Shown: positions 1-11,235, counted from the first letter of the stretch. The stretch is 64,000 nucleotides of DNA from Dicyema japonicum (GCA_011109175.1 RDEW01000037.1:518842-582841), one strand, 5' to 3'. Made by a program: numbers and translations. The notes: generated by a model from the sequence alone, not told the origin.

Positions 1-150
1 AAAAAAAGAAGTGAAGATCATTCCTTGGTTCTACGATTAGTTAAAATTAACTGTTCTTTACTTAAATAAAGTGTGTGTCCTGCCTATGCGGAGCTATAAA
101 TACTATGGCTCTCGTGAAAAGGCTTTATTATTGTTATTGCTTATAGAAAA
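1..150 (+). repeat. SINE-1 3' end (5' part outside window)
   Basis: This segment is the reverse complement of about 22475-22600 and also matches 50083-50165. It runs through AATAAAGTGTGTGTCCTGCC and a small GC-rich hairpin-like stretch, then a TTATTATTGTTATTG tail. In copies elsewhere the same 3' part follows a tRNA-like head, so this is the tail half of a tRNA-derived SINE whose 5' part lies beyond the window edge. SINEs carry no protein and depend on a partner LINE for reverse transcription. Confidence 0.75.
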
Positions 151-1060
151 TTTTGTAATTTTATTAGCCTCGACCATGTGTGGGCCGAGGCAACGTACGG
201 GCCGTGACACTATATAATAAGTTTTATATTCTATTATTAATAATTTCTTCCAATGTAATGTTTTCTGAAAAAAAATTTTTTTTCGTATTTTGAACATTGA
301 CCTCGCAGCTCTCCCGTTTCTCAGATCTGGACTGTGACATTAAATTTCGACGTATCCGAACTAGAGGATTGTCGCTCGTATTTTCTAACCTAGTTTGCTT
401 GTCCATACTGCACAGAGTATTTTCAAAACTCAAACAAAAACATTTTTTAGTGGACCGTTTAATTGAGGGGAAAAAACTCAACAAGCGAAAATTGGGTCTG
501 TCATAGGCACTCTCTTCTTCAAAAAGACCATTATAATCTGGCCTTCGAAGGGAAATTATTACAAACTTGGCCCCTCGAATCGAAATGAGTATGACAACAA
601 ATCAATTTCCTCAATCAGTGAATTAAGAGGGGCTTCTTTAAAAACCAACTCTTTTACCCGTAAGCAATTTTGTCGCCCAGGGCGGATTTGCAGAAATCTG
701 GATGAGAAATGTGTTGCTTGATTAGGAAGCCAGGAAGAATGGCAAGGAAACGTCCACAACAGAAATATGCCGATGGCCACAAATCCGGAATCACAATTTC
801 TTCAATTGCGATAAGAATGTTGAATTTCTCACGATTATCCGGAGAGAGGTAGCAAGGAGAGGAAATTCCACAAAACACTAATTTCGGAAGAAAAAGAATA
901 TTTTTCAAGAGAAAAAATACGGAGTATGTGGATCAGGCTCGTGCAGTTTAAGGTGGCTCCACTCATCTCCGATAGTTTCTTGGATAAATACATGATCCTG
1001 TATCGTGATTCGGAGAATTCATCTAGCGAGAGTCCCAGATTAAAAATTTATATTTACTCA
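151..1060. other. Stretch without an assignable gene
   Basis: The sequence is AT-rich. Short open frames exist on both strands (for example minus 224-484 and minus 654-908), but none shows a motif I recognise or a clear micro-intron pattern. They may be remnants of old elements. Confidence 0.4.
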
Positions 1061-1063
1061 GAA

Positions 1064-1180
1064 AGCAAATGATCTTTTTTCGGGCAATACTGGCACTGGG
1101 TGATCACACGACGCCACTCTAGTAAGAAGAAGAAGAGTCAACCAATTAGCCACGTAGGACCACATGGCGAGAATTATCAC
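1064..1180 (-). repeat. SINE-2 partial copy
   Basis: This segment matches the 5' half of the repeat at 38469-38791: the ATGATCCTTTTT-like block, the CACTGGGTGATCACA block, GACGCCACTCTA, and the ending CCACATGGCG. The 3' hairpin half is missing, so the copy is truncated. It has the same orientation as the 38.5 kb and 45.4 kb copies. Confidence 0.65.
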
Positions 1181-1379
1181 CACAATAAAGATTAAGAGGA
1201 TCAACTCGTTGGATTCCAGTCTATGTTAGAATGAGTCTATTGTGGCGCGAGCGCTACTTGCAACTATGGGCTACCTAAAATATCGATTTTTTTGCTCACA
1301 AGTTACTCAAAAAAGACTGGCTTCTTATTAATGAACGAACCAAACTTTATTTAAGCGAATTATAGGAGTTAAAAGGCGC

Positions 1380-2700
1380 TTGTAGCGCTTTCTTCCTTTT
1401 TCGTCTGATATCTTCCATGAAGGAACCTTCTCCATCGATGACTATCCGAGGTACCGAAGTGAATTCACTTTTGGGATGCCAAGTGAATAAGGTTGTACAC
1501 GATGCCTCCGTAGGGGACTGACTCTCATATGGCTCGATTTCTCAGTAGAGAGTGTCATCCCTCTCTTGGAGCACCAATCCTGAACTTGATCAACGAATAG
1601 CCTGATTCTCTTTTCTGATAAAGTGATTTTCCAGAAATATCTATGATTAGAATGTCATCCACTTATATCAACATCCTGGTGTTCATATCTGGTGGAACTT
1701 ATATTGAACATCAGCGGGATCAAGATAGAGCCCTGTGGAACTCCCCTCTTCAATGTAGTATCTCTTGATATATATGGTCCGACACGTATTCGGGAAGTGT
1801 CGTTCCGTTAGAAAGTTCTTTATCCATATGAAGTGTTTCTTATGGATATTCTCAGGTGCTAACCTTGATAGAAGGGCTTCATGCACACGCTATCAAAAGC
1901 TTTAGACAGATTCAGACATACTAGGTTGAGTTGTCTCTTGAATTCCAGACCTCTCAATATCGTCGAGTGCATCTGGTAGATGCAGTCCGTACAGGATTTT
2001 CCAGGTCTGAAGCCCCATTGTTCTGCGAGGAAGGAAACCACTCTCTTCTATGTGCTCGTTCAGCCTCTTGAGGATAATTCGCTAGCAAACTTGGATATAT
2101 AGCAAATGAGGCTGATCGGTCTATAGTTGAGAGGGTTCCTCCCCGACTTTCCCGGTTTGAGTACAATTCTGATAATAGAACATTTCCATCGTATTGGGAC
2201 ATATCCATGAGTAATACTCGCGTTTAATAGATTCTTCAGCACAAGCAGCAGATCATCCGGCCCTTCCTTGAACAATCTCATACTTATATGATCATGTCCA
2301 GGGGCGTTGGCCTTGCATGTTCTGATCGCATTTACAACGTCCTCTGTCGTTATCTCCATTTCGGTATCATTAAGATCATCCAGAGAGTACGTTAGGAGTT
2401 CTTATATAGCTTTCAACTTTTCCCTTGGGATTACCTCCATTGGGTTGACCCCTTGGATGTGCTCCAGTTGCTTCTTAAAGATAGCTGGAGCTTCTTCCAT
2501 AGAGCATGATCCTCCTTCTGATTTGGTCAAAGAGATTTTTGTATCCTTCATGTTCTGGCCAGTTAATCTTTGTAGAACTTCCAGAACGATGGGTCTTTCG
2601 TATTTAGTTTGCTTGCCTCGTTCCTCAAATGTTGTGGGACAGTCTTGTTCCCTCTTCAATGATTTTTTTGATTATTTTTAGATGGTCGGTCATCTAGTCA
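1380..2700 (-). pseudogene. LINE-B reverse transcriptase (decayed)
   Basis: Translated on the minus strand in several broken frames, this gives a non-LTR RT in order: a linker (2402-2659), KPGKSGRNPLNYRPISL, LAEQWGFRPGKSC, LVCLNLSKAFDSV, and a GVPQGS box near 1735-1760. The YADD box is degraded. The series of boxes is typical of Jockey/CR1-type LINEs. At least four frame changes or stops make it non-functional. A closely related fragment lies at 42870-43520 on the plus strand. Confidence 0.85.
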
Positions 2701-2924
2701 ACACATCTTCTGAGTTTGTTCCTTATGCGGTTTCTTTCATTAATCATAGATAATGTATGAGGGGAGAAATTGATGCTCATCCCATGATTGGTCTTTGAAG
2801 TTCTCCTCCTACCTTGCGTAAAGTAATAAGTATCTCTCCATCATAATTGAGAGGTCTCTGTCTATGTTGTCAATATTATTTCGGGAATGAGCTCCATCCT
2901 TCCAGTTTTTGAGGTTTCTAGATA

Positions 2925-3640
2925 TGTATCTTCTATAGTGTTCTCAACTTAGTCTTGAGGTCGTAGCCAGTAAACATTGATTCCGTGGTGTCTGGAGCCA
3001 GGTTTAGTGTTATTTCTTGTCGTATGTGGTCGCTCCCGATGTCCTGCATGATCATTGGTTGCTCCACATAAGTGCATATTAGTGGTGACACCAGGAACAC
3101 CCCAAGCATCTTTCCGCCGTGGAACGAGTAGTGATTTAGCTTCTCCAAAGGTCATTACCTCGAAGCCTGCCTTGTCACTTAGTCTTCTTAACCTGATTCT
3201 ATCTTCGTTGGTTCTGAGGCATCCATATTTAGTGATCTTGGCGTTCAGATCTCCCACTAGGATAGACAAGTTGTTCTATGCAAAGATATTTTCGATTTCC
3301 GTGGAGCATTTTCTTAGGTCCTTGGAGTACATTCTCCAATATGTATCCAACGGTTACAACAGCGTATCTCAATAGTAACAAATTCACAATGTGTGTCGAG
3401 GTAACTCTTGGCTCACGTACATGTAGAACATCGTTGTAGAACAATGTGGTTCCAGTATCAGCCTCTGCGCCTTCGACCCATGGTATTTCTATGAATTATA
3501 ACCTTTTATTGTCGCTGTGTTGATTCTTTTTATTTTGGTCTCATTGACGTCAATCTTGGTGGACGACATGAGTAGTGCCAGGTCATCACGCCTCATCTTC
3601 AGGGATCGGGCGTTCACCAGCACTATCTTTAAGTTTCTTT
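2925..3640 (-). pseudogene. LINE-B apurinic endonuclease domain (decayed)
   Basis: Minus-strand frames contain an APE-type start (VNARSLKMRRDDLALL, near 3600), an NETK box, and further on GDLNAKI (near 3250). It sits between the RT region and the zinc-knuckle ORF1, which is the expected order for an APE LINE. The endonuclease would nick target DNA to prime reverse transcription. Frames are interrupted. Confidence 0.75.
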
Positions 3641-3975
3641 TTAGATTTCTTTGCATTTGGAGGTTTCATGTTCTCCCGCGCAACGGAAACATTTCTTCTT
3701 TCCGTGCACTGGTGTGCAAAGTGACCGACCTGCTGGCAGTTGTAGCAGATGGGCGGTCCTCTTCTAAGAAATTTTTGAGTTCTCATTGACCACCAGGATG
3801 TCAATCTTGGTGGACGACATGAGTAGTGCCAGGTCATCACGCCTCATCTTCAGGGATCGGGCGTTCACCAGCACTATTTCTAGGTTTCTTTTTAGATTTC
3901 TTTGCATTTGGAAATGTCATGTTCTCCCGCGCAACGGAAACATTTCTTCTTTCCCGTGCACTGGTGTGCAAAGTA
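3549..3975. repeat. Direct duplication, offset 251 bp
   Basis: The block starting GTCAATCTTGGTGGACGACA at 3549 recurs at 3800 with few differences and runs to about 3975. It duplicates the LINE-B ORF1/APE junction in tandem. Confidence 0.85.
3640..3975 (-). pseudogene. LINE-B ORF1 (gag-like, CCHC zinc knuckle)
   Basis: The minus frame contains CYNCQQVGHFAHQC, a C-X2-C-X4-H-X4-C retroviral-type zinc knuckle, followed by a lysine-rich tail. In LINEs this kind of ORF1 protein binds element RNA. It lies directly upstream of the APE domain. The block is partly repeated (see the 251-bp duplication), and related knuckles occur at 57150-57270. Confidence 0.75.
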
Positions 3976-4307
3976 ACCAAATCTTATTTGACGGAGATAA
4001 ATCCACAATTTCTCTCAAATATTCAAATTTTCATGAATTTTATTATTTTACTAAATTATACTTGACGATATTATAAATATTTCGAAAACCTCTTCACTTT
4101 CATCTGTTGTTGTTTTTCATCCCAGAAAACAATGAACGTGAAAAAGCTGTCATACAATTTTGTAAGACTGGAAATTATTCAAAAATTAACTGGCAAAGAT
4201 TTTTGTGCGTAAGGAAGACAATTGAAAAATAATATTGAGTATTAATATAACAAACAGCACAAGCGGAACCTTAATTAAATAAATTACTTTTTTGATTATT
4301 TGAAAGT

Positions 4308-4561
4308 GCTATTAATAATAATAATAGAACAAACCACACAGAAACACATCTTCCTAAATTTTACTATATTATCTGATGGGCAATTTTCTACGCAAACATG
4401 AAATTGCTGTCTTAAACACACTAAGGCCTAGACTGCTATTAATAATAATAATAGAACAAACCACACAGAAACACATCTTCCTAAATTTTACTATATTATC
4501 TGATGGGCAATTTTCTACGCAAACATGAAATTGTTGTCTTAAACACACTAAGGCCAAGACA
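4308..4561. repeat. Tandem duplication, 127-bp unit x2
   Basis: Two near-identical units start at 4308 and 4435, each beginning GCTATTAATAATAATAATAG. Open frames on the minus strand here exist only because of the duplication. No function is visible. Confidence 0.9.
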
Positions 4562-4630
4562 AACACCAAATAGAAAATATGATCTTGTGGAAAAACATTT
4601 GGTACAATTTTGTTGTACCAAGTTTTCATT

Positions 4631-4806
4631 GTCACTAAAATACAAGATATTATAGAACGTATAGTCGCATCCATCGCCTTTGTCTTTTTCACAAATACGC
4701 CTAGACGAATCTATGGTTGTCACTAAAATACGAAATATTATAGAACGTATAGTCGCATCCATCGCCTTTGTCTATTTCGCAAATACGCCTAGACGAATCT
4801 ATGGTG
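4631..4806. repeat. Tandem duplication, 88-bp unit x2
   Basis: Units start at 4631 and 4719, each beginning GTCACTAAAATAC and ending in ACGAATCTATGG. They differ at a handful of bases. Confidence 0.9.
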
Positions 4807-5880
4807 GTTAATCGGATATTTGACATCCCCATAAAGGAAGTCTAATCGTAACCCATAGTATAAACACCCACAAGACTCACTATAACTAGAAGTAAACGGA
4901 ATAATGTATATAATGTCCGTGCAACTTATGTACGACTAAATATGAGGAAGCACGTACTTTCATTTGTTCTTATAATGTAACTGGTACCATGTTTCGTTTA
5001 GGCAAATTAGAATTTTTAGAGTTTTTGGTGGTAGTCGTATCTTTTCAGTGTTTTACTGTGCGTAAATCTGCCCTCATTTTTTCTGGATAACCGTCATCTT
5101 TTTTGCATTTGTCCGCGAGTTTATTAAAGGGTTCTGCTGTTATGTGTTGGGATCACCTAGTCAACGAGTTTGATTTTACTTGTCTTTTGGGATAAATTTA
5201 TTCTACGTCTTCAATTAGTCTATGGTTTATCGGTCAACAGAAAAGCTGATGATATTGCATAAAAATCTCCACATCACATCTGTCTTTCATTTTATATGTC
5301 TTTAAGTGATAGGGGGTCAAATCTAAAATTTATCTTTGATAATTGAAACTCTCATTCATTATGATTAAATTTTGATTTCTTAGTCAAATTAAAAATCATC
5401 TCATTGCTCTATCGTAGTAATCTCTTTGTCATCATTCCATGGAGGTTCGATTTTGGTTGTTGAAAAATTCCGAGAGCGCCTTGTCCAATTGAGCCCTCTG
5501 CCTCTTACACTGCAGTGTCAGGCTATTTAGTGTCCGCTTTAATATAATGGGTCTTAGCCTGTAGGTTCGTATCTACCCCTAACTGCATTAGAAAACCTTG
5601 TGGTACTTTGTTGCAATTCTTTCCCAGGTCATTATTTTGGAATAACGAAGACCTTACAACCAAGTATCTGTTAAAATCTAATCAAGAAATATAATTATTT
5701 ACAATAATTATATCAGTGATTACACTATAACAAAATGATAAGTTGTGATCATACTTGAAGTAAGAACTACAAATAAATTACATATCGCATCTAATTTTTT
5801 TAATGAAAAATGCACGCAAATTACTTCGCCGAGGAAAATTGTTCTTACAAGCTTCATGTAGAAGATTTGTTTTTCATGTT
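4807..5880. other. AT-rich stretch, no gene; possible decayed LINE 3' tail
   Basis: No supported coding region. Around 5149-5205 the sequence GGGATCACCTAGTCAACGAG, followed by an AT-rich stretch and TTTTGGGATAAATTTATT, resembles a degraded form of the LINE 3' hairpin described elsewhere in the window. Confidence 0.35.
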
Positions 5881-5887
5881 GTTTTAT

Positions 5888-6117
5888 GACCTCATTTTTG
5901 TCCGTTTTGACCTCTCAACATTCTCGAAAGCAGAACAGACGCCAAGGTTGGAAGGGGAGAATGTATCGCAAGGTTTTCCTGCTTTAAAGTGATAGTTGGT
6001 CATCCCATCGAGTCGTTTCTCGTCACTTCTGCAAAAAAACAAGCGGTTCGAGCATAGAAGGATGTTCGGTATCGTCAAAACTCGTGTAACAACTTCGTTC
6101 AAACCCAAATGTCTAGG
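5888..6117 (-). pseudogene. PHD-RT-REL element fragment (REL domain)
   Basis: The minus frame reads RHLGLNEVVTRVL, then DEKRLDGMTNYHFKAGKP and DTFSPSN. This aligns with the endonuclease core of the long element at 7331-10367 (RH..N..RAL, RRPDGMT, WDVTC). The WDVTC box is deleted, so the catalytic core is broken. Confidence 0.65.
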
Positions 6118-6139
6118 AGATCTTTGTTCAAACCCAAAT

Positions 6140-6815
6140 CGACGCATCAGCAACAAAGTCTTTTGTAACGCTGTTACATATAAATGACAGCTCTGTGTCA
6201 AACCAAAATTCTTTATGAAGATTGAGGAAATTCCTATTGACAAAACACCGAAAATTCTGGGATTCACCTTTGATCAGGGACTCACTTTTATCAGACATGT
6301 TGAGAACGTAGTAACTTCTGCTCTGAAAAAAATGAGAATTTTAAAAGTTCTCTCAAAATCACTTAGAGACATACTGGTGTATTTGCACGATTTATTAACA
6401 ATTAATCGGACCCATGATGTCGTATGCAAGTACTTTGTGGGCAATGCAGATTTTCTCCTCATTGAAACTATCCGCAATCGAAGAGACCGCAATAAAGATA
6501 ATTGGACCAGAACACAAAATCCAGCCCATTGAAAATCTCTTATTCTAATTATAACGATAACTCTTAAAGGAGGCTAGTTTACCAAGCTCCCCTCTATTCC
6601 ATACACAATCGAAATATCTACAATCATACCAAAATTTTGAGCCGATGTCATGTCTAATAAGAAGGGATGTTCAGGATGCTCGACTCCACTGTACTCGTCC
6701 TACCCATTGTCGGTCTGGGATCAATAAGTAAATTAAAAACTTTATTTCGTTTTTTTGGATTCAGTAATCCTTGGGTAATAATTCTACCCAATGATGTTTT
6801 CGAATGTTCTACACT
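6140..6815 (+). mobile_element. LINE-C 3' fragment
   Basis: This matches 48385-49020 at roughly 80-85 percent by eye, including the stretch around TTTATGAAGA, CCTATTGACAAAACACCGAA and TTTGATCAGGGACTCAC. The minor open frame carries the RT thumb-like ILGFTFDQGLTFIRHVENV. It ends in a hairpin-type 3' end (GGGATCA .. GTAATCC) followed by GGGTAATAATTC. The 5' end is truncated, as is usual for LINE insertions. Confidence 0.8.
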
Positions 6816-6959
6816 TTCACAACTTCCTTTTTTTCTTATATTCTTACGAAATCGTCTTTTTGCATGAAAAAGTTTTCCATCCCATGGTTGTTTGTAGTTA
6901 AATGCTTGCTAGTTCACAAAGATTATTTTCATTGATCGTGGGTAGTCTTGTATTTAAAG

Positions 6960-7190
6960 AAGTTTTGTATTAAATTGAAGTTCCTGTTCCAGCACAAGAA
7001 CCAATCTTCCAACAAATATCTAATGAGTCGTATCGATCAATTTTAATTGGTCTTTTCTTCAATTTAGTTTCGTTTATAATTAGAACATCCATCTGAATCG
7101 TGCTGGCTAGAGCAACCAGCACTGAGGCCCGTTTCCAAAAAGAACGGGCATTAATCAGAGTTATCCTGACTACTTCTGGTTTTTTGTTGG
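6960..7190 (-). pseudogene. LINE APE N-terminal fragment
   Basis: The minus strand reads ITLINARSFWKRASVLVAL, then DVLIINETKLKK, the N-terminal strand and catalytic glutamate region of APE-type endonucleases. It resembles the LINE-B APE start near 3600. No downstream APE motifs are found here, so it is a short truncated piece next to the 3' side of the PHD-RT-REL element. Confidence 0.55.
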
Positions 7191-7330
7191 TTGCCCTCTC
7201 TTCTTAAGAGCGCTGACGCTTGGATAACACAGAAACCCTAAAAAATTTATATTTGAATTATGTATAATAAAATTTGGATTGCTTTAAATAGTTTTATTTT
7301 ATAAGGAAAAAGGAAAAAGAATAGTTAATT

Positions 7331-8862
7331 TTAATTCAGCTGTTGGGAGATGCACAAGCTATTCCCACGGACAACAGCCAACGAGAGCCTCTCCTTGAGC
7401 CATCTCGTCTCACGAAGATCACCAGTTTTGTCAGTTAGTAGTTTTCCCAAATGGTTCAGGAACTTCAGCGTTTTAGGGCCAAAGTTCCCCGAAGTTTCAA
7501 TCGCGACAGGTGCGAAAATGTACCTGTCGCTGATATCCGAGTATTTAGCATTTTTTACTTCCTCTGCTTGAGAAGAAGGTCTGCCCGGTGAATAATTTTT
7601 TTTGCTTGGGGCGAAAGAGCAGACACAGGTCACATCCCATACAAGGTTTCGCCCTCGCTCAAAAGGAAAGGAGGTCATGCCGTCAGGGCGTCTTCCGTTG
7701 TCAAATAGACCAGTCGGTTCGATCCGGCAACGGAATCCAGCCGATTCTAATGCCCTCTTAATGATGCCGTTCATTGCCGAATGTCGAGAAGATCTGCCAA
7801 TTCCGCTCCGGCATGAGAGGAGGTGGAGACCCAGTTCGTCCGATAGACAGCCACATTTGCACTTCGATTTGGTGCAAACAGGCAATCCGAGGTGTAGACA
7901 TACAGCTGTACGAAGTGAGTCATCATCCAACAATCCACCAACTTCTTGACATGGGTAAACCCCAAGCCAAGATCCATCAACCGCCTCCCTCGAATTTTGG
8001 AAACAATCCAGGCGATGTCCAGAGAGCCGGCTGACTAGGTTGGATGCCAGAGCATTCCATCTATGGATCATCCAAGACGATTGTTGGTCTGGGTTACGCG
8101 GCTCGCTAAGCCCTTCACTTCGCCACACGTCCATGTATTCAACCAAGTCATTGGACAGTTTCCGAGATGGAAGCTTTGAAAGAATTGAGTCCACTTGGTT
8201 TTTGCATGAAAGTTTTGAGGCAAAATACGCCGGGCCAGCAATTTGGCAGGGAGTAGTAAGACCGATTCCACCCAATGATATCGGTAATTGAGTCTGTATC
8301 CATCCAGGGGTATCAAGAGAAACGTTAAGTACGAATTCAGTACATCTTTTGAGGCAATCAGAGTATTCCATTAAAGGGGAATCACACTTATAACATGGTG
8401 CAGTCCTTAGTAAATAGTTTAATCTTGGAATGGACAAGCAGTGTCTCAATAGGAAGAGGGCAATATGGTTGTCAACATGCCGCAAACGGGTCTCAAAAGT
8501 ACCGAGCTCTATTGTCCTTTCTTTAAACACGTATAGTTTAATCTTGGAATGGACAAGCAGTGTCTCAATAGGAAGAGGGCAATATGGTTGTCAACATGCC
8601 GCAAACGGGTCTCAAAAGTACCGAGCTCTATTGTCCTTTCTTTAAACACGTCCACAATTTGGTTTTCGAATATAGGAGAACCGAGGAACAGAGACTCCCC
8701 AACTGGAATCGATGCATAATTTTCGAGAGTGTATTTAAACTGGTCATTGTAGAAAGTAGTCAGATCGGGACTCAAATTGATCTTGATTAATTCACATTTG
8801 GACTTGTTGACAGAAAGGCCAATCGCTTCGAATTCAGACATCAAACGACGCACGTCCTCCAA
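7331..8862 (-). pseudogene. PHD-RT-REL element, thumb, zinc motif and REL endonuclease
   Basis: Two overlapping frames (8509-8862 and 7331-8530) are joined by the 119-bp duplication. They contain GLSVNKSKCELI (RT palm end), a KCKCGCLSDELGLHLLSC zinc-like motif, RH.AMN.IIKRALESAG, GRRPDGMTSFPFERG and LVWDVTCV. This order matches the C-terminal restriction-like endonuclease of R2-type and related elements. The stop is at 7331. Confidence 0.8.
8414..8651. repeat. Exact 119-bp tandem duplication
   Basis: 8414-8532 and 8533-8651 read identically by eye. The unit length is not a multiple of three, so it frameshifts the element. Absence of any difference suggests a very recent event or an assembly artefact. 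Confidence 0.95.
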
Positions 8863-9476
8863 AACTGTATCTGGATGTCCACCAATGTTCCGTCATCCAA
8901 ATACCATAAATTTAAAGGTGATTTTAAGCATGCGGCTACTCCCTGGATCCCCAAAGCAAAGAGAAGAGGTCCAAGTGGGTCGCCTTGTTGAACACCAGTT
9001 CGTGATTTAATGATGGCATCGTGGAAAACCAATGATGATGGATTAGAATATGAAAGGCGAACAATCTCCCAAATATGTGGTAAATTTTTTTGGCATAACT
9101 CCAATAAATGATCTCTCCTTATGGAATTAAATGCGTTCTTAAGATCTACTTTGCAGACAACAACGTCCTCTTTGCATTCGGACGACGACGTGAAAAAACT
9201 TCTCACTGCGTGGACACAAGCCTCTGCACCGCCACGAACTCCAACGCCCATCTGTATAGGACTGAAAATAGGAAGTAATCTTTGAACCCCAGAAAAGCAA
9301 GCGACTTTAGCTGCAAGTCTCCTCAACACGTTTCCAATAGCAATCGGTCTGACACCGCCGTCAGGCTTTCGGAGAGCAACAAGATTAGCAGAAAATAACA
9401 TATTTCGACCGAAAGGAGACAAACATCCAGAAAGAATTTTGTTGATCAGTTCGCAAATAACATTCGAAAGATCCTT
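8841..9476 (-). pseudogene. PHD-RT-REL element, reverse transcriptase palm
   Basis: The frame contains LVALRKPDGGVRPIAIG, DLKNAFNSI (catalytic Asp), GVQQGDPLGPLLFA and YLDDGTL (catalytic Asp pair). All core RT residues are present. It continues from the N-terminal part after the single stop, and is lost after YLDDGTLV through a one-base deletion, after which the +1 frame continues at 8862. Confidence 0.85.
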
Positions 9477-10367
9477 TCAGACAGATCCCATCATTGGAGA
9501 TGTGAGATCACGTAGGTGACCGGGTCTCAAGCCATCAATACCACCTCCACTACTAGGACGAAATGAACGCAGGGAGGTGATTATATCTTCGTTAGAGGCG
9601 AGCAATTGTTCCTCGTGGAAAGGTTTTATAGTTCTCAAATCTTCGGGGGATCCGGGGTGTTTTTCTCGTAAAGACATGAGCGTTTCAGGGGTGTTTTTAA
9701 GTGTCCCAGGATCACAAACTAATAGCCGTACAGCACCGCGAATATCGCCTTCCATAAGTTTCATCCTGATTAGTTTCTTTATTAAGCGAAGTTCCTCCGT
9801 TTTCGGACGCTTTGAACTCCGGGGTGCAATTTGAGTTGATTTTAAAGCAGTAAGTGACATTTTATGTTCATTTAGAAACAGTCTAACTCTCTTTTTGATA
9901 TTCGTTGCGAGAGAAGTGGATGCTTCCGTTGGTCTTCTGATCCCAAGAGTGAGTGACGGGAAAAGGAAAAATTTGACCCATTCCGAAGAAACGGCGTCAG
10001 GCTTCAAAACATCCTTGATGGTGGAGATCAGAGCCTCGGCAACAGCAGTTCTCGCACCTTTGGGAATCTTCACAGGAATGGTCACGTCCGAGCGTGTTCG
10101 AGAGACCAGTTTCAGAGCTTCATCAGGATCTGCTACAAGAGTAGGGTCAAACGGTTCAATGCAAGCAGCGTGACCATTAGGAAACCCCGAACCAATTCCA
10201 AGGCACGAGCGGCAGTGCCATACCCCAAGAGCACGGATAGAGGCCTGAGAGAGCTTCAAACACCCGATGTGGAAGAACACTCCACAGGCAGAACAAGAAA
10301 TTCCAAACTTTCTCAAATTGCTCATGTTGCAGGCAGAGCAATTAGACGATGACTTTTCGAGTAACAT
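9477..10367 (-). CDS. PHD-RT-REL element, N-terminal part with PHD-like finger
   Basis: The 296-residue frame begins with a C4HC3-type finger: Cys10, Cys13, Cys25, Cys28, His33, Cys36, Cys52, Cys55. A PHD finger could bind chromatin and influence target choice (inference). The rest is a basic linker leading to the RT. The ATG at 10367 is chosen because the 34-bp monomer array starts just upstream. The frame stops at a TGA, and the next residues continue in the same frame to the RT domain, so this is a single nonsense change. Confidence 0.75.
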   Translation of the reverse strand: MLLEKSSSNCSACNMSNLRKFGISCSACGVFFHIGCLKLSQASIRALGVWHCRSCLGIGSGFPNGHAACIEPFDPTLVADPDEALKLVSRTRSDVTIPVKIPKGARTAVAEALISTIKDVLKPDAVSSEWVKFFLFPSLTLGIRRPTEASTSLATNIKKRVRLFLNEHKMSLTALKSTQIAPRSSKRPKTEELRLIKKLIRMKLMEGDIRGAVRLLVCDPGTLKNTPETLMSLREKHPGSPEDLRTIKPFHEEQLLASNEDIITSLRSFRPSSGGGIDGLRPGHLRDLTSPMMGSV

Positions 10368-10377
10368 TCCACTGAAT

Positions 10378-10560
10378 CAACAATAGGCGAAAATCAAGAA
10401 TAGGGGAATAATCTCAATAGGCGAAAATCAAGAATAGGGGAATAATCTCAATAGGCGAAAATCAAGAATAGGAGAATAGTCTCAATAGGCGAAAATAGTC
10501 AATAAGAGAAAGTCAAAAATAGGAAAATAATCACAATAGGCGAAAAACAACAACAACACA
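10378..10560. repeat. 34-bp tandem monomers upstream of PHD-RT-REL ORF
   Basis: Units begin CAATAGGCGAAAATCAAGAA and recur at about 10380, 10414 and 10448, then as two shorter or diverged copies. They lie directly 5' of the element start codon. Some LINEs keep promoter monomers in this position; that role here is inferred. A run of about 20 T follows at 10573. Confidence 0.85.
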
Positions 10561-10754
10561 CAACGACAACACGTTTTTTTTTTTTTTTTTTTTTAAAATT
10601 GCTTTTAACTAAAAATTTATTTATAGTAATAATATATTAATATCAAAAATAAAAAAAAGAATTTATGGATAAAAATTAAAAGTGAATTTAATTAGAGTTC
10701 GAACATTGTATTCTGTCAATAAAATAAACTTTATGAATGTATAGAAACAACCGA

Positions 10755-10822
10755 TGCTCTAATTACCCTAAATCGTTCTCTAATACATCCTAATCCATTC
10801 TAATTCACCCTAACCCGTTCAA
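10755..10822. repeat. Imperfect 20-22-bp tandem repeat
   Basis: Three imperfect units of the form CTAATNCACCCTAANCCNTT lie in a row. Flanking DNA is AT-rich with no gene. Confidence 0.6.
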
Positions 10823-11035
10823 GAATTTGACTTTAACCAATCCAAATTTATAAGGTCTCCCATTTTTGTTATATATTACGTCGAACATGTTTTTGTACAA
10901 GATTAGAAATTTTGTTTTTCCTTTAAAAATCAGGGACCGATGTCATGGTCTTCAAATTTAAGGTCATTATACGGAAAATCGATTGTTATAATTTATATAG
11001 AAGGTTGCTCAATATCGATCTTATTGACATAAGCA

Positions 11036-11235
11036 ATCTTAAAAAAAATTTTGAGGCCCTATGACTTCACTCGTCTCGGCGACAACGGTCTGCTCATAAA
11101 ATCTGGTTAGACGCTTTTGTAATTGATTATTTAAGTTCTCTAACTCCAAATATATGTATGCAGATTCCACATTGCGAATCAGACTTTTCAAGAGAGAATA
11201 AAATACTATGATCCTGTCTGGGCGCATTCCATAAT
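11036..11235 (-). CDS. Hypothetical exon
   Basis: A 62-codon frame with a balanced, helix-forming composition (DRIIVFYSLLKSLIRNVES, then LENLNNQLQKRLTRFYEQ) stands out from the AT-rich surroundings. It probably forms a short coiled coil. It lies 3' of the LAMP-like gene on the same strand. I do not recognise a family. A terminal exon of a separate gene is the simplest reading. Confidence 0.4.

Larger units (their letters stand above)
7331..10367 (-). mobile_element. PHD finger-RT-REL non-LTR element, long copy
   Basis: One continuous protein can be followed on the minus strand in the order PHD-like zinc finger, linker, reverse transcriptase, thumb, CCHC-like zinc motif and restriction-like endonuclease. 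It has an endonuclease with a RRPDG..WDVTC core instead of an APE domain. Breaks seen: one in-frame TGA at 9477-9479, a one-base loss near 8870 just after YLDDGTLV, and a 119-bp duplication at 8414-8651. All known copies are on fragments of this frame, so the lesions look recent. Tandem 34-bp monomers lie just upstream. Confidence 0.85.

Noticed and set aside
4308-4806. Overlapping minus-strand open frames of about 100 codons as genes
   Set aside because: They are produced by the two tandem duplications and have no domain.
5810-6187. Plus-strand open frames
   Set aside because: They overlap the REL fragment on the minus strand and the LINE-C 5' edge; no independent support.
10378-10545. CRISPR array
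   Set aside because: The 34-bp units are directly adjacent without unique spacers, in a eukaryotic setting beside a retroelement.
10755-10822. Telomeric repeat array
   Set aside because: CCCTAA occurs only within imperfect 20-22 bp units; there is no regular 6-bp array.
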